Source: CAZTTG01 sp964615935
Lineage (GTDB): Bacteria > Planctomycetota > UBA1135 > GCA-002686595
Assembly (NCBI GenBank): GCA_964615935.1
Contig: CAZTTG010000003.1
Coordinates: forward strand, 81,047 to 145,046
DNA: 64,000 bases
Direction: 5' to 3'
Shown: piece by piece, positions 42,502-51,191 of the stretch
How positions within the stretch are numbered: position 1 is the first letter of the stretch
How the letters are laid out: each line of letters starts with the position of its first letter
The notes under the pieces: model-generated
Told to the model about the DNA's origin: nothing
The model's input: the letters and a program-made list of their open reading frames with translations, nothing else
Database searches by the model: none
Made by a program: the position numbers and the translations under genes

Positions 42502-43262
42502 GAGAAGAGGTCCGGCCAGGTCTCGCGAGCCGCGGCGACGAGCCCCAGGGCCAGGCGCTCGATGCGCACCCGACCCTCGGGTGCGCTGGCGGCGGCGGGA
42601 TCCCCGCAGTAGCCCTGGTCGGCTCCCGCGCCGGCGAAGCCGCGGGCTCCCTCGCGCAGCCTCTCCGCCAGGGGGAGGCGAACCGCGGGCAGCTCGCCCA
42701 GGAGCTCGCGCCGCACCGAGTCGGGATCGGCGCAGAGGGCGATGCTGGACTCGAAGCGACCCGCGTGGCAGTCGCCGGCGGCGAACTCCTCACCCAGGGC
42801 CGGGTCCCGGGGAGGGCGCGAGGGATCGGGGAAGATGGCCTGTGCCCGGCCCCTGGCGCGCACGGCGTGGTCCAGCACCACGCCGTGCAGGATCCGGAGG
42901 TGCTCCGGCTCGAGGTGGCCGCTGGCGATCACCGCCTGGCGGATGCCCTGCTCGGCCAGCGACTCGATCAGGTCCTCCATCAGGGCCCACAGGGTGCCGG
43001 GGCGCAGGGTGATGCGCCCCTCGAAGCCCTCGGCCAGCCGGGTGATCCCGTAACACACCGGCGGCAGCACCACCGCCGGCACGCCCTCGGCCTCGAGCAG
43101 CTCGGCGCCCCGCAGCGACTGGGCCCGGGCGATGGTGACGTCGGTGTCCAGGGGGAGGTGGGGTCCGTGCGGCTCGGTGGCGCCCACCGGGACGATGGCC
43201 ACCGTCCTCGGGCCGAAGAGCGCCCGCGCCTCGGGCCAGGTGCACTTGGCGAGATCGGTCAT
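42498..43262 (-). CDS. Creatininase family amidohydrolase
   Basis: 254 residues of the creatininase/MftE/ArfB fold. Metal-binding signatures are visible: VGATEPHGPHLPLDTDV (E, H and D ligands), LPPVCYGIT, ASGHLEPEHLRIL and GDCHAGRFESS with the last His and Glu. Family members hydrolyse cyclic amides or formamides and act in creatinine, riboflavin/F420 or mycofactocin pathways; none of those pathways is visible here, so the substrate is unknown. The gene begins 24 bp after the kinase-like gene and overlaps the thioesterase by four bases. Confidence 0.85.
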   Translation of the reverse strand: MTDLAKCTWPEARALFGPRTVAIVPVGATEPHGPHLPLDTDVTIARAQSLRGAELLEAEGVPAVVLPPVCYGITRLAEGFEGRITLRPGTLWALMEDLIESLAEQGIRQAVIASGHLEPEHLRILHGVVLDHAVRARGRAQAIFPDPSRPPRDPALGEEFAAGDCHAGRFESSIALCADPDSVRRELLGELPAVRLPLAERLREGARGFAGAGADQGYCGDPAAASAPEGRVRIERLALGLVAAARETWPDLFS

Positions 43263-43286
43263 GGGCGGGCGGGCGGGTCGCCTCGA

Positions 43287-44195
43287 TCAGGCCTTCCCGA
43301 CCGAGCGCAATGCGTCCAGGAACTCCGCCGAGGTCGCGTAGCGGTCGCGCCGATCCGCCAGCAGGCCGCGGACGATGACCGCCTCCAGCTCGGGATCGAC
43401 CTCGACCTCGGGCGCGCGGGCCCTCATCGAGGGCCGGCCCTTGTCGAGCTTGGCCTGGAAGATCACCAGGAAGTTGGTGCCGGCCCACGGCATCTCACCG
43501 GTCACCAGCTCGAAGAGCACCGTGGCGACGTTGTAGATGTCCGACTGCACGTCCGGGGCCTCGCCGCCGAACTGCTCGACCGGGGCGTAGACCGGCGTGC
43601 CGATCAGGGCGGTGCTGTCCCCCAGCTGCTTGGCGTGCCACAGGCCGGGGGTGATGCCGCCGTCGACCAGGCAGGCGTGGGCCTCCTCCTCCGTCTCCGA
43701 GCCCAGGTAGATGGTCTGCGGCTTGATGTCGCCGTGGACGCCGCCGGCCTCGTGGATGGCGACCACCCCCTCCAGGAGCTCCAGCCCCAGTCGGATCGCG
43801 CCCGGAGCCTCCATGCGCCCGTGCTCGCTCAGCCGCTCCCGCAGGGAGGGCCCCTCCGCGTAGTCGGTCACCAGGATCACCGAGTCGTCCGAACAGCGGA
43901 TCACCTCGCGCGTGCGCACCACGTGGGAGGAGGCGATCGCCTTCCACGGCTCGCAGCCGGCGATGAACTCGTCGATCTGGCCGGCCTCCTCGAAGAGGGT
44001 GGCCGGGAAGTAGATCAGCTCGCGGCGGTCGCCGCTCTCCCGGTCCTCCGTCTCGAAGAAGTAGGCGAGCTCGTTGTGCCGTCGGTGCCGCGTGATCGCG
44101 TAGCGATCGGCTACCAGCTTTCCCGGGACGAGCTCGAAGATCGAGGGGCTCTCGGATGACATGGGGCGATTGGCCGGGGTATCGGGGGACTCCAT
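43287..44195 (-). CDS. Protein kinase-like protein, probably inactive (pseudokinase)
   Basis: 302 residues with a Hanks-type kinase fold: SVILVTDYAEGPSLRERLSEHG (hinge), VHGDIKPQTIYL (catalytic loop, 153-164), HACLVDGGITPG (activation start), GTPVYAPVEQFGG, and QSDIYNVATVLFELVTGEMPW (helix F). Key residues are altered. There is no GxGxxG loop and no VAxK lysine (RRELIYFPA at that site). HRD is HGD, the metal-binding Asn after KPx is Thr, and DFG is DGG. The catalytic Asp of HGD and the Asp of DGG remain. It is probably a pseudokinase or regulatory scaffold. First gene ahead of the creatininase-thioesterase-metF set. Confidence 0.8.
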   Translation of the reverse strand: MESPDTPANRPMSSESPSIFELVPGKLVADRYAITRHRRHNELAYFFETEDRESGDRRELIYFPATLFEEAGQIDEFIAGCEPWKAIASSHVVRTREVIRCSDDSVILVTDYAEGPSLRERLSEHGRMEAPGAIRLGLELLEGVVAIHEAGGVHGDIKPQTIYLGSETEEEAHACLVDGGITPGLWHAKQLGDSTALIGTPVYAPVEQFGGEAPDVQSDIYNVATVLFELVTGEMPWAGTNFLVIFQAKLDKGRPSMRARAPEVEVDPELEAVIVRGLLADRRDRYATSAEFLDALRSVGKA

Positions 44196-44312
44196 GGGAC
44201 TCCGGGAGATCGTCGAGACTCCCGGGGCTCACACCATAACCTAGCGCCTGACGAGTCGCGATACGGCGCCCCGCCCGGAGTCGGGTGATTCCGCCCCCTT
44301 CCGGATCAATGG

Positions 44313-44351
44313 GGCGACCCCGCGCCGGGGAGGTCCGGGCGCGGGGTCGCC
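44313..44351 (-). terminator. Strong terminator after the metalloprotease gene
   Basis: Perfect 14-base arms (44313-44326 with 44338-44351) around an 11-base loop, 71 bp beyond the stop codon at 44423 and 117 bp before the kinase-like start. Confidence 0.7.
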
Positions 44352-44422
44352 GGTGTGTGAGCTGGCCGGGCGGGCGCCCTCCGCCTCACGCGGGCGGAGG
44401 AGGCGCCCAGGGGTGCCCGGCG

Positions 44423-46471
44423 TCAGGGCAGGATCTCACACTCGATTCCCGGGGTCAGGGCCGTGCCGTAGCCCGCCGGATCGCCGGGGTCGCGCGTCCA
44501 GATGCCGGCGTTGAGGGTCTCACCCCCCTGGAAGCTGCCGGGGTTCTGGTACAGGTACGTCCCCAGGTCGAAGGAGAGGGCGCCATCGCAGGGGAAGAGC
44601 CCTCCGGAGGTGAGCTGCGGCGGGGTCCTCTTGATGGGAGCCGCGACGCACAGGAAGCCGCCCTGGAAGGGCAGGTTGTTGCGGCCGGAGCCGTAGAAGA
44701 CCAGGCCCGGCTTGCTGCGGACCAGGTTGAATCCCTCCACGTAGTAGGCGATGGGGAGGGACAGCAGGGGCTGGTTGCCGCTGTAGCCGATCTCGGAGAC
44801 GCAGCCTTCCGAGTTGAGCTTGCCCGTGCAGTAGACCGTCGGGGGCCATCCCGGAGGAGTGCCGCCGCCGATGGAGATGTCGTCGATGTACCAGTCGTCG
44901 CCGGAGTCGTTGCCGACGGTGCGGAAGCGGATGCGGAACTCGTCGTGGTAGGCCTCCGCCGGCAGCACGTGGCTGTGGTAGTCGAAGCTGCTCTGGGTGC
45001 TCCCGTTCGACACCACCGTGTTGATGGCGACCCAGTCGCCGTTGGACTTGGCGTACTCGGCCACCAGGCTCTCGCCGCTCTCCACGCCCCGATGCTGGGT
45101 GTAGTAGGAGAAGACGACGTCCGACAGGCCGGCCATCAGGATGAAGTTGCTGCGGATCTCGTTGTCGTCCCAGGGGTCCCCGTCCCACGAATCCAGCTCG
45201 AGGGAGTAGGGGCTGCTGGGCTCGTTGGAGCCGGCGGAGGAGATCGAGGTGCCCTTGCGGTGGATCCAGATGTCGCTGTTGAAGGAGGTCGTGGACCAGG
45301 TCTCGGTGAAGGGCGGCACGATCGGATCGGCCAGGTCCAGGAGGCAGCCCGAGCCGTTGGCCTTGTTCTTGATGGCGTTCTTCGAGCGGGTGCCGAACTT
45401 GGAGACGTTGCCGGCGCATCCGCCCAGGCCCGAGCACATGATCCAGCAGTCGGAATCGCCGTCGCAGTGATAGGCGTTCCAGTTGTGGCCGACCTCGTGG
45501 GCGGTCAGCCCCACCCGGTAGGTGAAGCTGCAGCAGGTGGTCTGGGACAGGCCGTAGGCCGAGGAAAGGTTGCAGATCACGTTGAGCCAGGCGACGCCGA
45601 TCACGGATCCACTGAGGTTGGCGCCGGTCAGGAGGTGCGCCACGTCGCGCTTGACGTGGCTGAAGGTGCCGTTCCAGGTGCTTCCGAACTGGTTCAGGCG
45701 CGTGCCCGGATCGGTCGAGGTGTAGGGGTCGGTGCCGGTCCAGACGTGGATCGTCGAGATCTCGTACGTGATGTTGCAGTCGCGCGCGTAGATCACGTCG
45801 ATCGAGTTCATCAGGTTCTCGGTGTTGTTGACGGTGTTGTTCACCGAGGAGCCGTTCGCCTGGTAGAACTCGGTGTCGCAGTCGAAGGCGATCTCGCACA
45901 GGTCCAGGCCGGTGGCGTCACCCGGAGGGGTGATCACGCTGGGGGCGGGCTGGTCCGGAACCCCGCAGGAGTAGGGGTAGGGGAGCACGTCACCGGCGTT
46001 GTAGACCACGTGGGTGCCGGCCTCGACGACCTCGGGCACCAGCATGTTGAGGGGCTCGATGCCCCACAGGGTGCCGTCGTCGAAGCTGATGGTGCCCTTG
46101 ATCTGGCCGTCGAGCAGCGAGACGGCGACCACGGCGCCCTCGCGGCCGAGGAGGTGCCCGCGGAAGGTCGCCGAGGGGGGCGCCTCCACGGAGCGGTGCA
46201 CGCCGTCCTCGCCCTGCACCAGCAGGACGAAGTCCACCGTGCGCACGCTGTAGGGCTCGAGCGACGCGACGTATAGGGTGCCATCGAGGCTGATCTCGGT
46301 GACGAAGGGCACTCCCAGGACGTCCGGGAGCTGAAGGTCCTGGAGCGTGTAGCGTTCCGCGTTCAGCTCGTCGCGAATCATGTCGTGGAGGGTGTTTTGC
46401 TGTGCCGCACAGGGCAGCAGCAGGACCGGCAGGAGGCATGCGCCGGTCAGCAGGCGGGAAGAGGCTTTCAT
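44423..46471 (-). CDS. Secreted M12-like zinc metalloprotease with four-Cys C-terminal module
   Basis: 682 residues with a signal peptide at 1-23. After a propeptide-like region (ending near 175) the catalytic domain has H325-E326-xx-H329-xxxxx-H335 (TAHEVGHNWNAYH) and a Met-turn WIMC at 343-346, the reprolysin/metzincin pattern with Asn instead of Gly in the zinc motif, plus many cysteines. Residues about 400-545 form a MAM/jelly-roll-like domain (ETWSTTSFNSDIWIHR, DDWYIDDISIGGG). The last 136 residues (44423-44833) are the YCTGKLNSEGC module. Upstream in-frame codons have no signal-peptide character, so the ATG at 46471 is used. An extracellular protease by inference. Confidence 0.88.
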   Translation of the reverse strand: MKASSRLLTGACLLPVLLLPCAAQQNTLHDMIRDELNAERYTLQDLQLPDVLGVPFVTEISLDGTLYVASLEPYSVRTVDFVLLVQGEDGVHRSVEAPPSATFRGHLLGREGAVVAVSLLDGQIKGTISFDDGTLWGIEPLNMLVPEVVEAGTHVVYNAGDVLPYPYSCGVPDQPAPSVITPPGDATGLDLCEIAFDCDTEFYQANGSSVNNTVNNTENLMNSIDVIYARDCNITYEISTIHVWTGTDPYTSTDPGTRLNQFGSTWNGTFSHVKRDVAHLLTGANLSGSVIGVAWLNVICNLSSAYGLSQTTCCSFTYRVGLTAHEVGHNWNAYHCDGDSDCWIMCSGLGGCAGNVSKFGTRSKNAIKNKANGSGCLLDLADPIVPPFTETWSTTSFNSDIWIHRKGTSISSAGSNEPSSPYSLELDSWDGDPWDDNEIRSNFILMAGLSDVVFSYYTQHRGVESGESLVAEYAKSNGDWVAINTVVSNGSTQSSFDYHSHVLPAEAYHDEFRIRFRTVGNDSGDDWYIDDISIGGGTPPGWPPTVYCTGKLNSEGCVSEIGYSGNQPLLSLPIAYYVEGFNLVRSKPGLVFYGSGRNNLPFQGGFLCVAAPIKRTPPQLTSGGLFPCDGALSFDLGTYLYQNPGSFQGGETLNAGIWTRDPGDPAGYGTALTPGIECEILP

Positions 46472-47027
46472 TGTGGGACCCAACTCCGGGTGTGGGGGCC
46501 GAGAGGGAAAGGGGGGCTGGGATCTGCACGAGATCACGACCGGTGACCTGCGACCGGCCCGGGACCGTTCAGATGTGTCCTTGGAACCCTCTCAACTCTA
46601 CCGGGTAATGAGCATTTGGGATAACTCGATCCGCCCTTCCCCCGGCCCGGGGCGCGCGCCCTCGGCACCGTTTCGCGAGGCCCCCGGAAATGCGCGGATT
46701 CGAGGGAACCCGGGGGATTGGAGCGCCCTCTAACACGGGTTTGGAGGCCGTCGGTCGAAACCGGATGCAGGGGTGCTGCAGAGGGGATCGGCCGCTGGTG
46801 GGCAGCCGGGGGACCCCCGAGCGACCGGCGAAAGATCCCGGCATCGGGCCGCCGAGGGCCGGCCCGGGCGGGGGTCGGAAAATTCTTCCCTGCGCCCCGC
46901 CACCGCCGGCCGCGCCTGCATCGCGCCGCCGGTGGAGCCGGGGCGGCCGACCGGGGGGGTGCCTGGATCGGCGCGCGGGTATCCTGTTCCCCGAACCCCC
47001 GCGCTCCCCTCCGAGCCCTCTCCATCG
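46472..47027. other. 556-bp divergent intergenic region
   Basis: Lies between the metalloprotease and the PhoD-like gene. No credible coding sequence. It includes a locally AT-richer patch at about 46600-46640, where promoters for either gene could lie, but I find no hexamer pair good enough to call and no repeat or RNA structure that stands out. Confidence 0.5.
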
Positions 47028-48626
47028 ATGCCCGCACCGCTCCTGGCGCTCGCCCTCCTCCTCACCGCTCCCGGCGGCGATCCCGCGCCGACGGAGCAGT
47101 ACAAGCGGGTGCACCCGCGAGCGCTCGAGAAGATCTGGAGCGGCCGTGCTCGGGAAGCCGTGGAGGAGCTCGGCGCCTTCCTCGAGTCGCACCTGGACGA
47201 CGCCGAGACTCACTTCGCGCTCTGCGTCGCCCGGACCCGGCTCGGAGCGCTGGATGACGCCGCCGACCACATGCGCCGGGCGCTCGAGCTCGGTCTGCCG
47301 CCCTCCCGCTTCCTCCTGGGTTCGCACGCCGGCCTCGAGCCCCTGCGCGAGCATCCGGCCTGGCGCGAGCTGGCGGAGCGTCGAGGCCCCGAGGCGCTAC
47401 ACGGCCCCATGCTCGGCTGCCTGGGCCCGCGCGGCGTGCGGATGTGGATGCGCGCCGCCGAGGACGCCCTGGTCAGGGTGATCGTCGACCGCTCGCCGGA
47501 CCTCGATCGAACCCCCATCCACTCCGCCGCGCGATCGGATCCGCAGCGGGACGGCACCTCCGTGGTGCAGGTGGGCGGGCTCGAGCCGGGGACCCGCTAC
47601 CACTACGCGGTGCTCCTGGGCCCCGGGCCGGGTGGGGAGCCGGTCGCGAGGGGGAGCTTCGTCACGGCGCCGGAGACCGGCTCCCCCTGCCGGATCCGGG
47701 TCGCCTTCGGGGGCGGGGCGGGCTTCGTCCCCGAGCACGAGCGCGTGTGGGATGCGATCCGCTCCTTCGAGCCGGACGCCCTGCTGCTCCTGGGCGACAA
47801 CGTCTACATCGACTCGCCCGAGAGCCCCCGGTTGCAGCGCTACGGCTACCACCGCCGACAGGCGCGTCCCGAGTTCCGGCGACTGGTCGGGCGCACGCCG
47901 GTCTACGCCATCTGGGACGACCACGACTTCGGCACCAACGACTGCTCCGGAGGCCCGCTCCTCGACGAGCCCGCCTGGAAGCTGCCGGTGTGGCGCACCT
48001 TCCGCGACAACTGGTGCAACCCCTCCTTCGGCGGGGGCCCGGAGCAGCCCGGCTGCTGGTTCGACTTCCACCTGGGCGACGTGCACTTCATTTTGCTGGA
48101 CGGGCGCTTCTGGCGCACTCCGGGCGGGCCGGACGGCCGGCCGGCCACCATGCTGGGGCCGGCCCAGAAGTCCTGGCTCCTGGAGCGGCTGCGCTCCTCC
48201 CGGGCCACCTTCAAGCTCCTGTGCTCCCCGGTGCCCTGGGTGCTCGACGCCAAGGGCGACAGCCCGGACACGTGGAGGGGCTTTCGCGAGGAGCGCCGCG
48301 AGATCTTCGACCTCCTCGCCCGCGAGCGCGTCACCGGCGTGATCCTGCTGTCGGCCGACCGGCACCGCTCGGATCGCTGGAGGATCGAGCGCGAGTCGGG
48401 CTACCCCCTGCCCGAGCTCTCGAGCTCGCGCCTGACCAACCAGCACACCCACCCCACCATGGCCGCCGCGGAGTTCTCCTACAACCGCACGCCCTCCTTC
48501 GGCCTGATCGACATCGACACGACCCTGGAGGATCCCACCGCCACCTACCGCATCGTCACCATCGACGGCGAGGTGGTGCACACCTTCGCGCTGCCGCTGA
48601 GCCGGCTCGGGGAGGAGGGACGATGA
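47028..48626 (+). CDS. PhoD-like metallophosphatase with N-terminal TPR-like segment
   Basis: 532 residues with a short signal peptide (about 1-20). Residues about 28-125 form a TPR-like helical region (ALEKIWSGRAREAVEEL, THFALCVARTRLGALDDAADHMRRALELG). A PhoD N-domain follows, then the metallophosphatase core: LLLGDNVYID, AIWDDHDFGTND, and LSADRHRSDRW, matching PhoD metal ligands. PhoD enzymes hydrolyse phosphodiesters such as teichoic acid or phospholipid head groups. The frame is open upstream, but the signal peptide at this ATG decides the start. The stop overlaps the sulfatase start (ATGA). Confidence 0.82.
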   Translation: MPAPLLALALLLTAPGGDPAPTEQYKRVHPRALEKIWSGRAREAVEELGAFLESHLDDAETHFALCVARTRLGALDDAADHMRRALELGLPPSRFLLGSHAGLEPLREHPAWRELAERRGPEALHGPMLGCLGPRGVRMWMRAAEDALVRVIVDRSPDLDRTPIHSAARSDPQRDGTSVVQVGGLEPGTRYHYAVLLGPGPGGEPVARGSFVTAPETGSPCRIRVAFGGGAGFVPEHERVWDAIRSFEPDALLLLGDNVYIDSPESPRLQRYGYHRRQARPEFRRLVGRTPVYAIWDDHDFGTNDCSGGPLLDEPAWKLPVWRTFRDNWCNPSFGGGPEQPGCWFDFHLGDVHFILLDGRFWRTPGGPDGRPATMLGPAQKSWLLERLRSSRATFKLLCSPVPWVLDAKGDSPDTWRGFREERREIFDLLARERVTGVILLSADRHRSDRWRIERESGYPLPELSSSRLTNQHTHPTMAAAEFSYNRTPSFGLIDIDTTLEDPTATYRIVTIDGEVVHTFALPLSRLGEEGR

Positions 48627-50188
48627 GGGCCGCGCCGCTTCTCCTCCTCCTGTGCCTGCTGCCGGCCTCGCTCTCCTGCGCGGGCCCCGCGACGGGGGGA
48701 GGGGCCCAGAGGCCCAACATCGTCCTCATCATGGCCGACGACATGGGCTGGTCCGACCTGGGCTGCTACGGGGGCGAGATCGCCACCCCCAACCTGGACC
48801 GGCTGGCGGCCGGAGGGCTGCGCTTCAGCCAGTTCTACAACAACGCCAAGTGCGCGCCCACGCGCGCCTCGCTCCTGACCGGGCTGTACTCCCAGCAGGT
48901 GGGGGTGCACGTCACTCCCGCGCGCATGCAGGGCTGCGTCACCATCGCCGAGGCGCTCTCGGCCGCCGGCTACCGCACCCTGATGAGCGGCAAGTGGCAC
49001 GCCGAGGAGATCCCCACCCAGCGCGGCTTCGACCGCTACTTCGGGCTGGCCGACGGCTGCTGCAACTACTTCAACCCCGGCCAGCGCCGGCCCGGCGAGC
49101 TCGAGCCGGGACGCAAGCGCCCGGTGCGGCGCTGGGCCATCGACGGGCAGGTGTACCTCCCCTACAACACGCCCGAGGACCCCGACTTCTACACCACCGA
49201 CGCCTTCACCAATCGGGCCCTGGAGTACCTGGACCAGTACGGTCGCGAGCCCGAGCCCTTCTTCCTGTACCTGGCCTACACAGCGCCGCACTACCCGCTG
49301 CACGCCCGGCCCGAGGACATCGCCCGCCACCGCGGCCGCTACCTCGCCGGCTGGGACGCGGTGCGCCAGGAGCGCTGTCGGAGGGCGGTGGAGCTGGGCC
49401 TGGTGGACGGGCGCTGGACGCCGGCGCCCCGGGACGAGGGGGTGCCCCCCTGGGAGGAGGTCGAGGACCGCGACCCGTGGGACCTCCGGATGGCCGTGTA
49501 CGCGGCCATGATCGAGAGCATGGACCGCAACATCGGGCGGCTCCTGGCGCGGCTGCGCGAGATCGGCGCGGAGGAGAACACCCTGGTCCTGTTCCTCTCC
49601 GACAACGGCGGCTGCGCCGAGCGCCTCCACCTGACGCCCGACGCTCCCCCGGGGCCCATGGAGTCCTACCACACGGTGGACGCCCCCTGGGCCAACGCCA
49701 GCAACGCCCCCTTCCGCAAGTACAAGAGCTGGAACCACGAGGGCGGCATCGCCACGCCGATGATCGCCTCCTGGCCCGCCGTCATCGAGCGCGGCGGCGG
49801 CATCGTCCACGATCCCGGACACGTCATCGACGTCCTGCCCACCTGCCTCGAGCTGGCCGGGGCGAGCTACCCGCGGACCTTCGACGGCGTCCCGATCCCG
49901 CCCTGCGAGGGCCTCAGCCTGGCGCCGCTCCTGCGCGGCCGCCCGCGCCGGGGGCACGACGCCCTCTTCTGGCAGTTCCGCGGCTTCGGGGCGGTGCGCC
50001 AGGGCCGCTGGAAGCTGGTGGGCGGAAAGAGCTGGGAGCTCTACGACCTCGTGCTCGACCGCACCGAGCAGAACGACCTGGCCGGGAGCCAGCCCGAGCG
50101 GGTGCGCGAGCTCTCCCGGCTGTACGCCGACTGGGTGGAGCGCTGCGGAGGCAAGGAGATCCCGCCGGGGCGCGCCGCCGATGAGTAG
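48623..50188 (+). CDS. Type I (Cys-type) sulfatase
   Basis: 521 residues. The N-terminus is a signal peptide, possibly lipoprotein-like (LPASLSCAG), though the lipobox is imperfect. NIVLIMADDMGWSDLGCYGG gives the metal-binding DD at 39-40. C77 in KCAPTRASLLTG is the CxPxR site matured to formylglycine by FGE or anSME. MSGKWH, AYTAPHYPLHA, LFLSDNGG and KYKSWNHEGGI complete the active site. It removes sulfate esters from polysaccharides, a major Planctomycetota trait. It is translationally coupled to the PhoD-like gene, so dephosphorylation and desulfation of one substrate are plausible. No maturase gene is in the window. Confidence 0.94.
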   Translation: MRAAPLLLLLCLLPASLSCAGPATGGGAQRPNIVLIMADDMGWSDLGCYGGEIATPNLDRLAAGGLRFSQFYNNAKCAPTRASLLTGLYSQQVGVHVTPARMQGCVTIAEALSAAGYRTLMSGKWHAEEIPTQRGFDRYFGLADGCCNYFNPGQRRPGELEPGRKRPVRRWAIDGQVYLPYNTPEDPDFYTTDAFTNRALEYLDQYGREPEPFFLYLAYTAPHYPLHARPEDIARHRGRYLAGWDAVRQERCRRAVELGLVDGRWTPAPRDEGVPPWEEVEDRDPWDLRMAVYAAMIESMDRNIGRLLARLREIGAEENTLVLFLSDNGGCAERLHLTPDAPPGPMESYHTVDAPWANASNAPFRKYKSWNHEGGIATPMIASWPAVIERGGGIVHDPGHVIDVLPTCLELAGASYPRTFDGVPIPPCEGLSLAPLLRGRPRRGHDALFWQFRGFGAVRQGRWKLVGGKSWELYDLVLDRTEQNDLAGSQPERVRELSRLYADWVERCGGKEIPPGRAADE

Positions 50189-50200
50189 CTGGCGGGGTTC

Positions 50201-50857
50201 CTAGCTGGCGAGCTGCCAGCCCTTGCGCATGTAGGCCGCGGTCGAGAGAACCACGACCACCGCGATCGCCACCACGGAGGGGCCCAGCCACTGCCCCGAG
50301 AGGCCCAGGGTGACGAGGCCGAAGAGGGCGAACACCACGGCGCTGGAGAGGCGGCCGTGCCCGCGATGCTCCACGGCCGCGTCCGGGCGGCGGGTCTTGA
50401 CCGTCAGCCATCCGATGCCCAGGAGCACGTCCCGGGCGATCACCAGGATCAGGAGGCCCGGGTGGATGCGGGCGAAGGCGGGAGAGCGGTCCACGCAGAA
50501 GTACAGGAGGAGGGCGACCTGGGTCACCTTGTCGGCGGTGGCGTCCCACATGGCCCCCCGCGGCGTCGCCAGCCCCAGGCGGCGCGCCAGGAAGCCGTCG
50601 GCCACGTCCGAGAGCCCGATGGCGAAGAGGACCGCCACGGCCCCGAAGCGGGCGCTCCCTCCGCCCTGGCCCGCCTCCACGGCCGCCTGGCAGCGGTCCG
50701 CGAAGCCCACGAAGACCGGGATCAGGACCAGCCGCAGCGCGGTGATGAGGTTGGGGATCCAGGCCAGGGGAATCCCCGCGAAGCGCCGGTCGGCCGCGGC
50801 GGGCGGACGGCTCCCGTCGGTCCGGGGCGGCGACTCGTCCAGTGGCTGGGGGGTCAT
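50201..50857 (-). CDS. CDP-alcohol phosphatidyltransferase
   Basis: 218 residues with about six membrane helices. The diagnostic CDP-OH-P motif D-xx-DG-xx-AR-x8-G-xxx-D-xxx-D is perfect: D84, D87-G88, A91-R92, G101, D105, D109. PNLITALRLVLIPVFVGF in helix 1 is PgsA-like. It would transfer a phosphatidyl group from CDP-diacylglycerol to an alcohol such as glycerol phosphate; the exact acceptor cannot be read from sequence. The preceding open frame lacks family similarity, so the ATG at 50857 is used. It converges with the sulfatase with a 12-bp gap. Confidence 0.9.
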   Translation of the reverse strand: MTPQPLDESPPRTDGSRPPAAADRRFAGIPLAWIPNLITALRLVLIPVFVGFADRCQAAVEAGQGGGSARFGAVAVLFAIGLSDVADGFLARRLGLATPRGAMWDATADKVTQVALLLYFCVDRSPAFARIHPGLLILVIARDVLLGIGWLTVKTRRPDAAVEHRGHGRLSSAVVFALFGLVTLGLSGQWLGPSVVAIAVVVVLSTAAYMRKGWQLAS

Positions 50858-51191
50858 CGGGTTCCTGGGGTCCACGCGGCCGCCAGGGCTGCCCCTCCTG
50901 GCCTCCCCGGGTCGCGCGAGCGCTGACTCCGACGTGGGAGCGGCGTCGGATGGCGGCCTTCGTGGCCGGATGCGGCCACCCAGCTTTCCCCATCCGGGGG
51001 GGATTGGCAAGCTCGGCCTGCCGGTCCCACCGGGCGAGGCGGCCGCCCCGGACCCGCCCCCGCTCTCCAACGGGAGGGGCGCCCGGTCGTAGTCCACACC
51101 CCGGGGTCACTCTCCCGGCCCCTTGCCGCGGGCCCCCGATCGCCATAATGGGCGCCCCCCTCCCCCGCAAACCGCAGGAAGCACACGAGCG
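50858..51191. other. 334-bp divergent intergenic region
   Basis: Between the phosphatidyltransferase and the CocE-like gene. It holds the candidate promoter at 51123-51149 for the rightward gene. I see no coding sequence, repeat or recognisable promoter for the leftward gene. Confidence 0.5.
51123..51149 (+). promoter_or_regulatory. Candidate promoter of the CocE-like gene
   Basis: TTGCCG (four of six) at 51123-51128 and CATAAT (five of six) at 51144-51149, with a short 15-bp spacer. The start codon lies 43 bp beyond. Confidence 0.4.
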
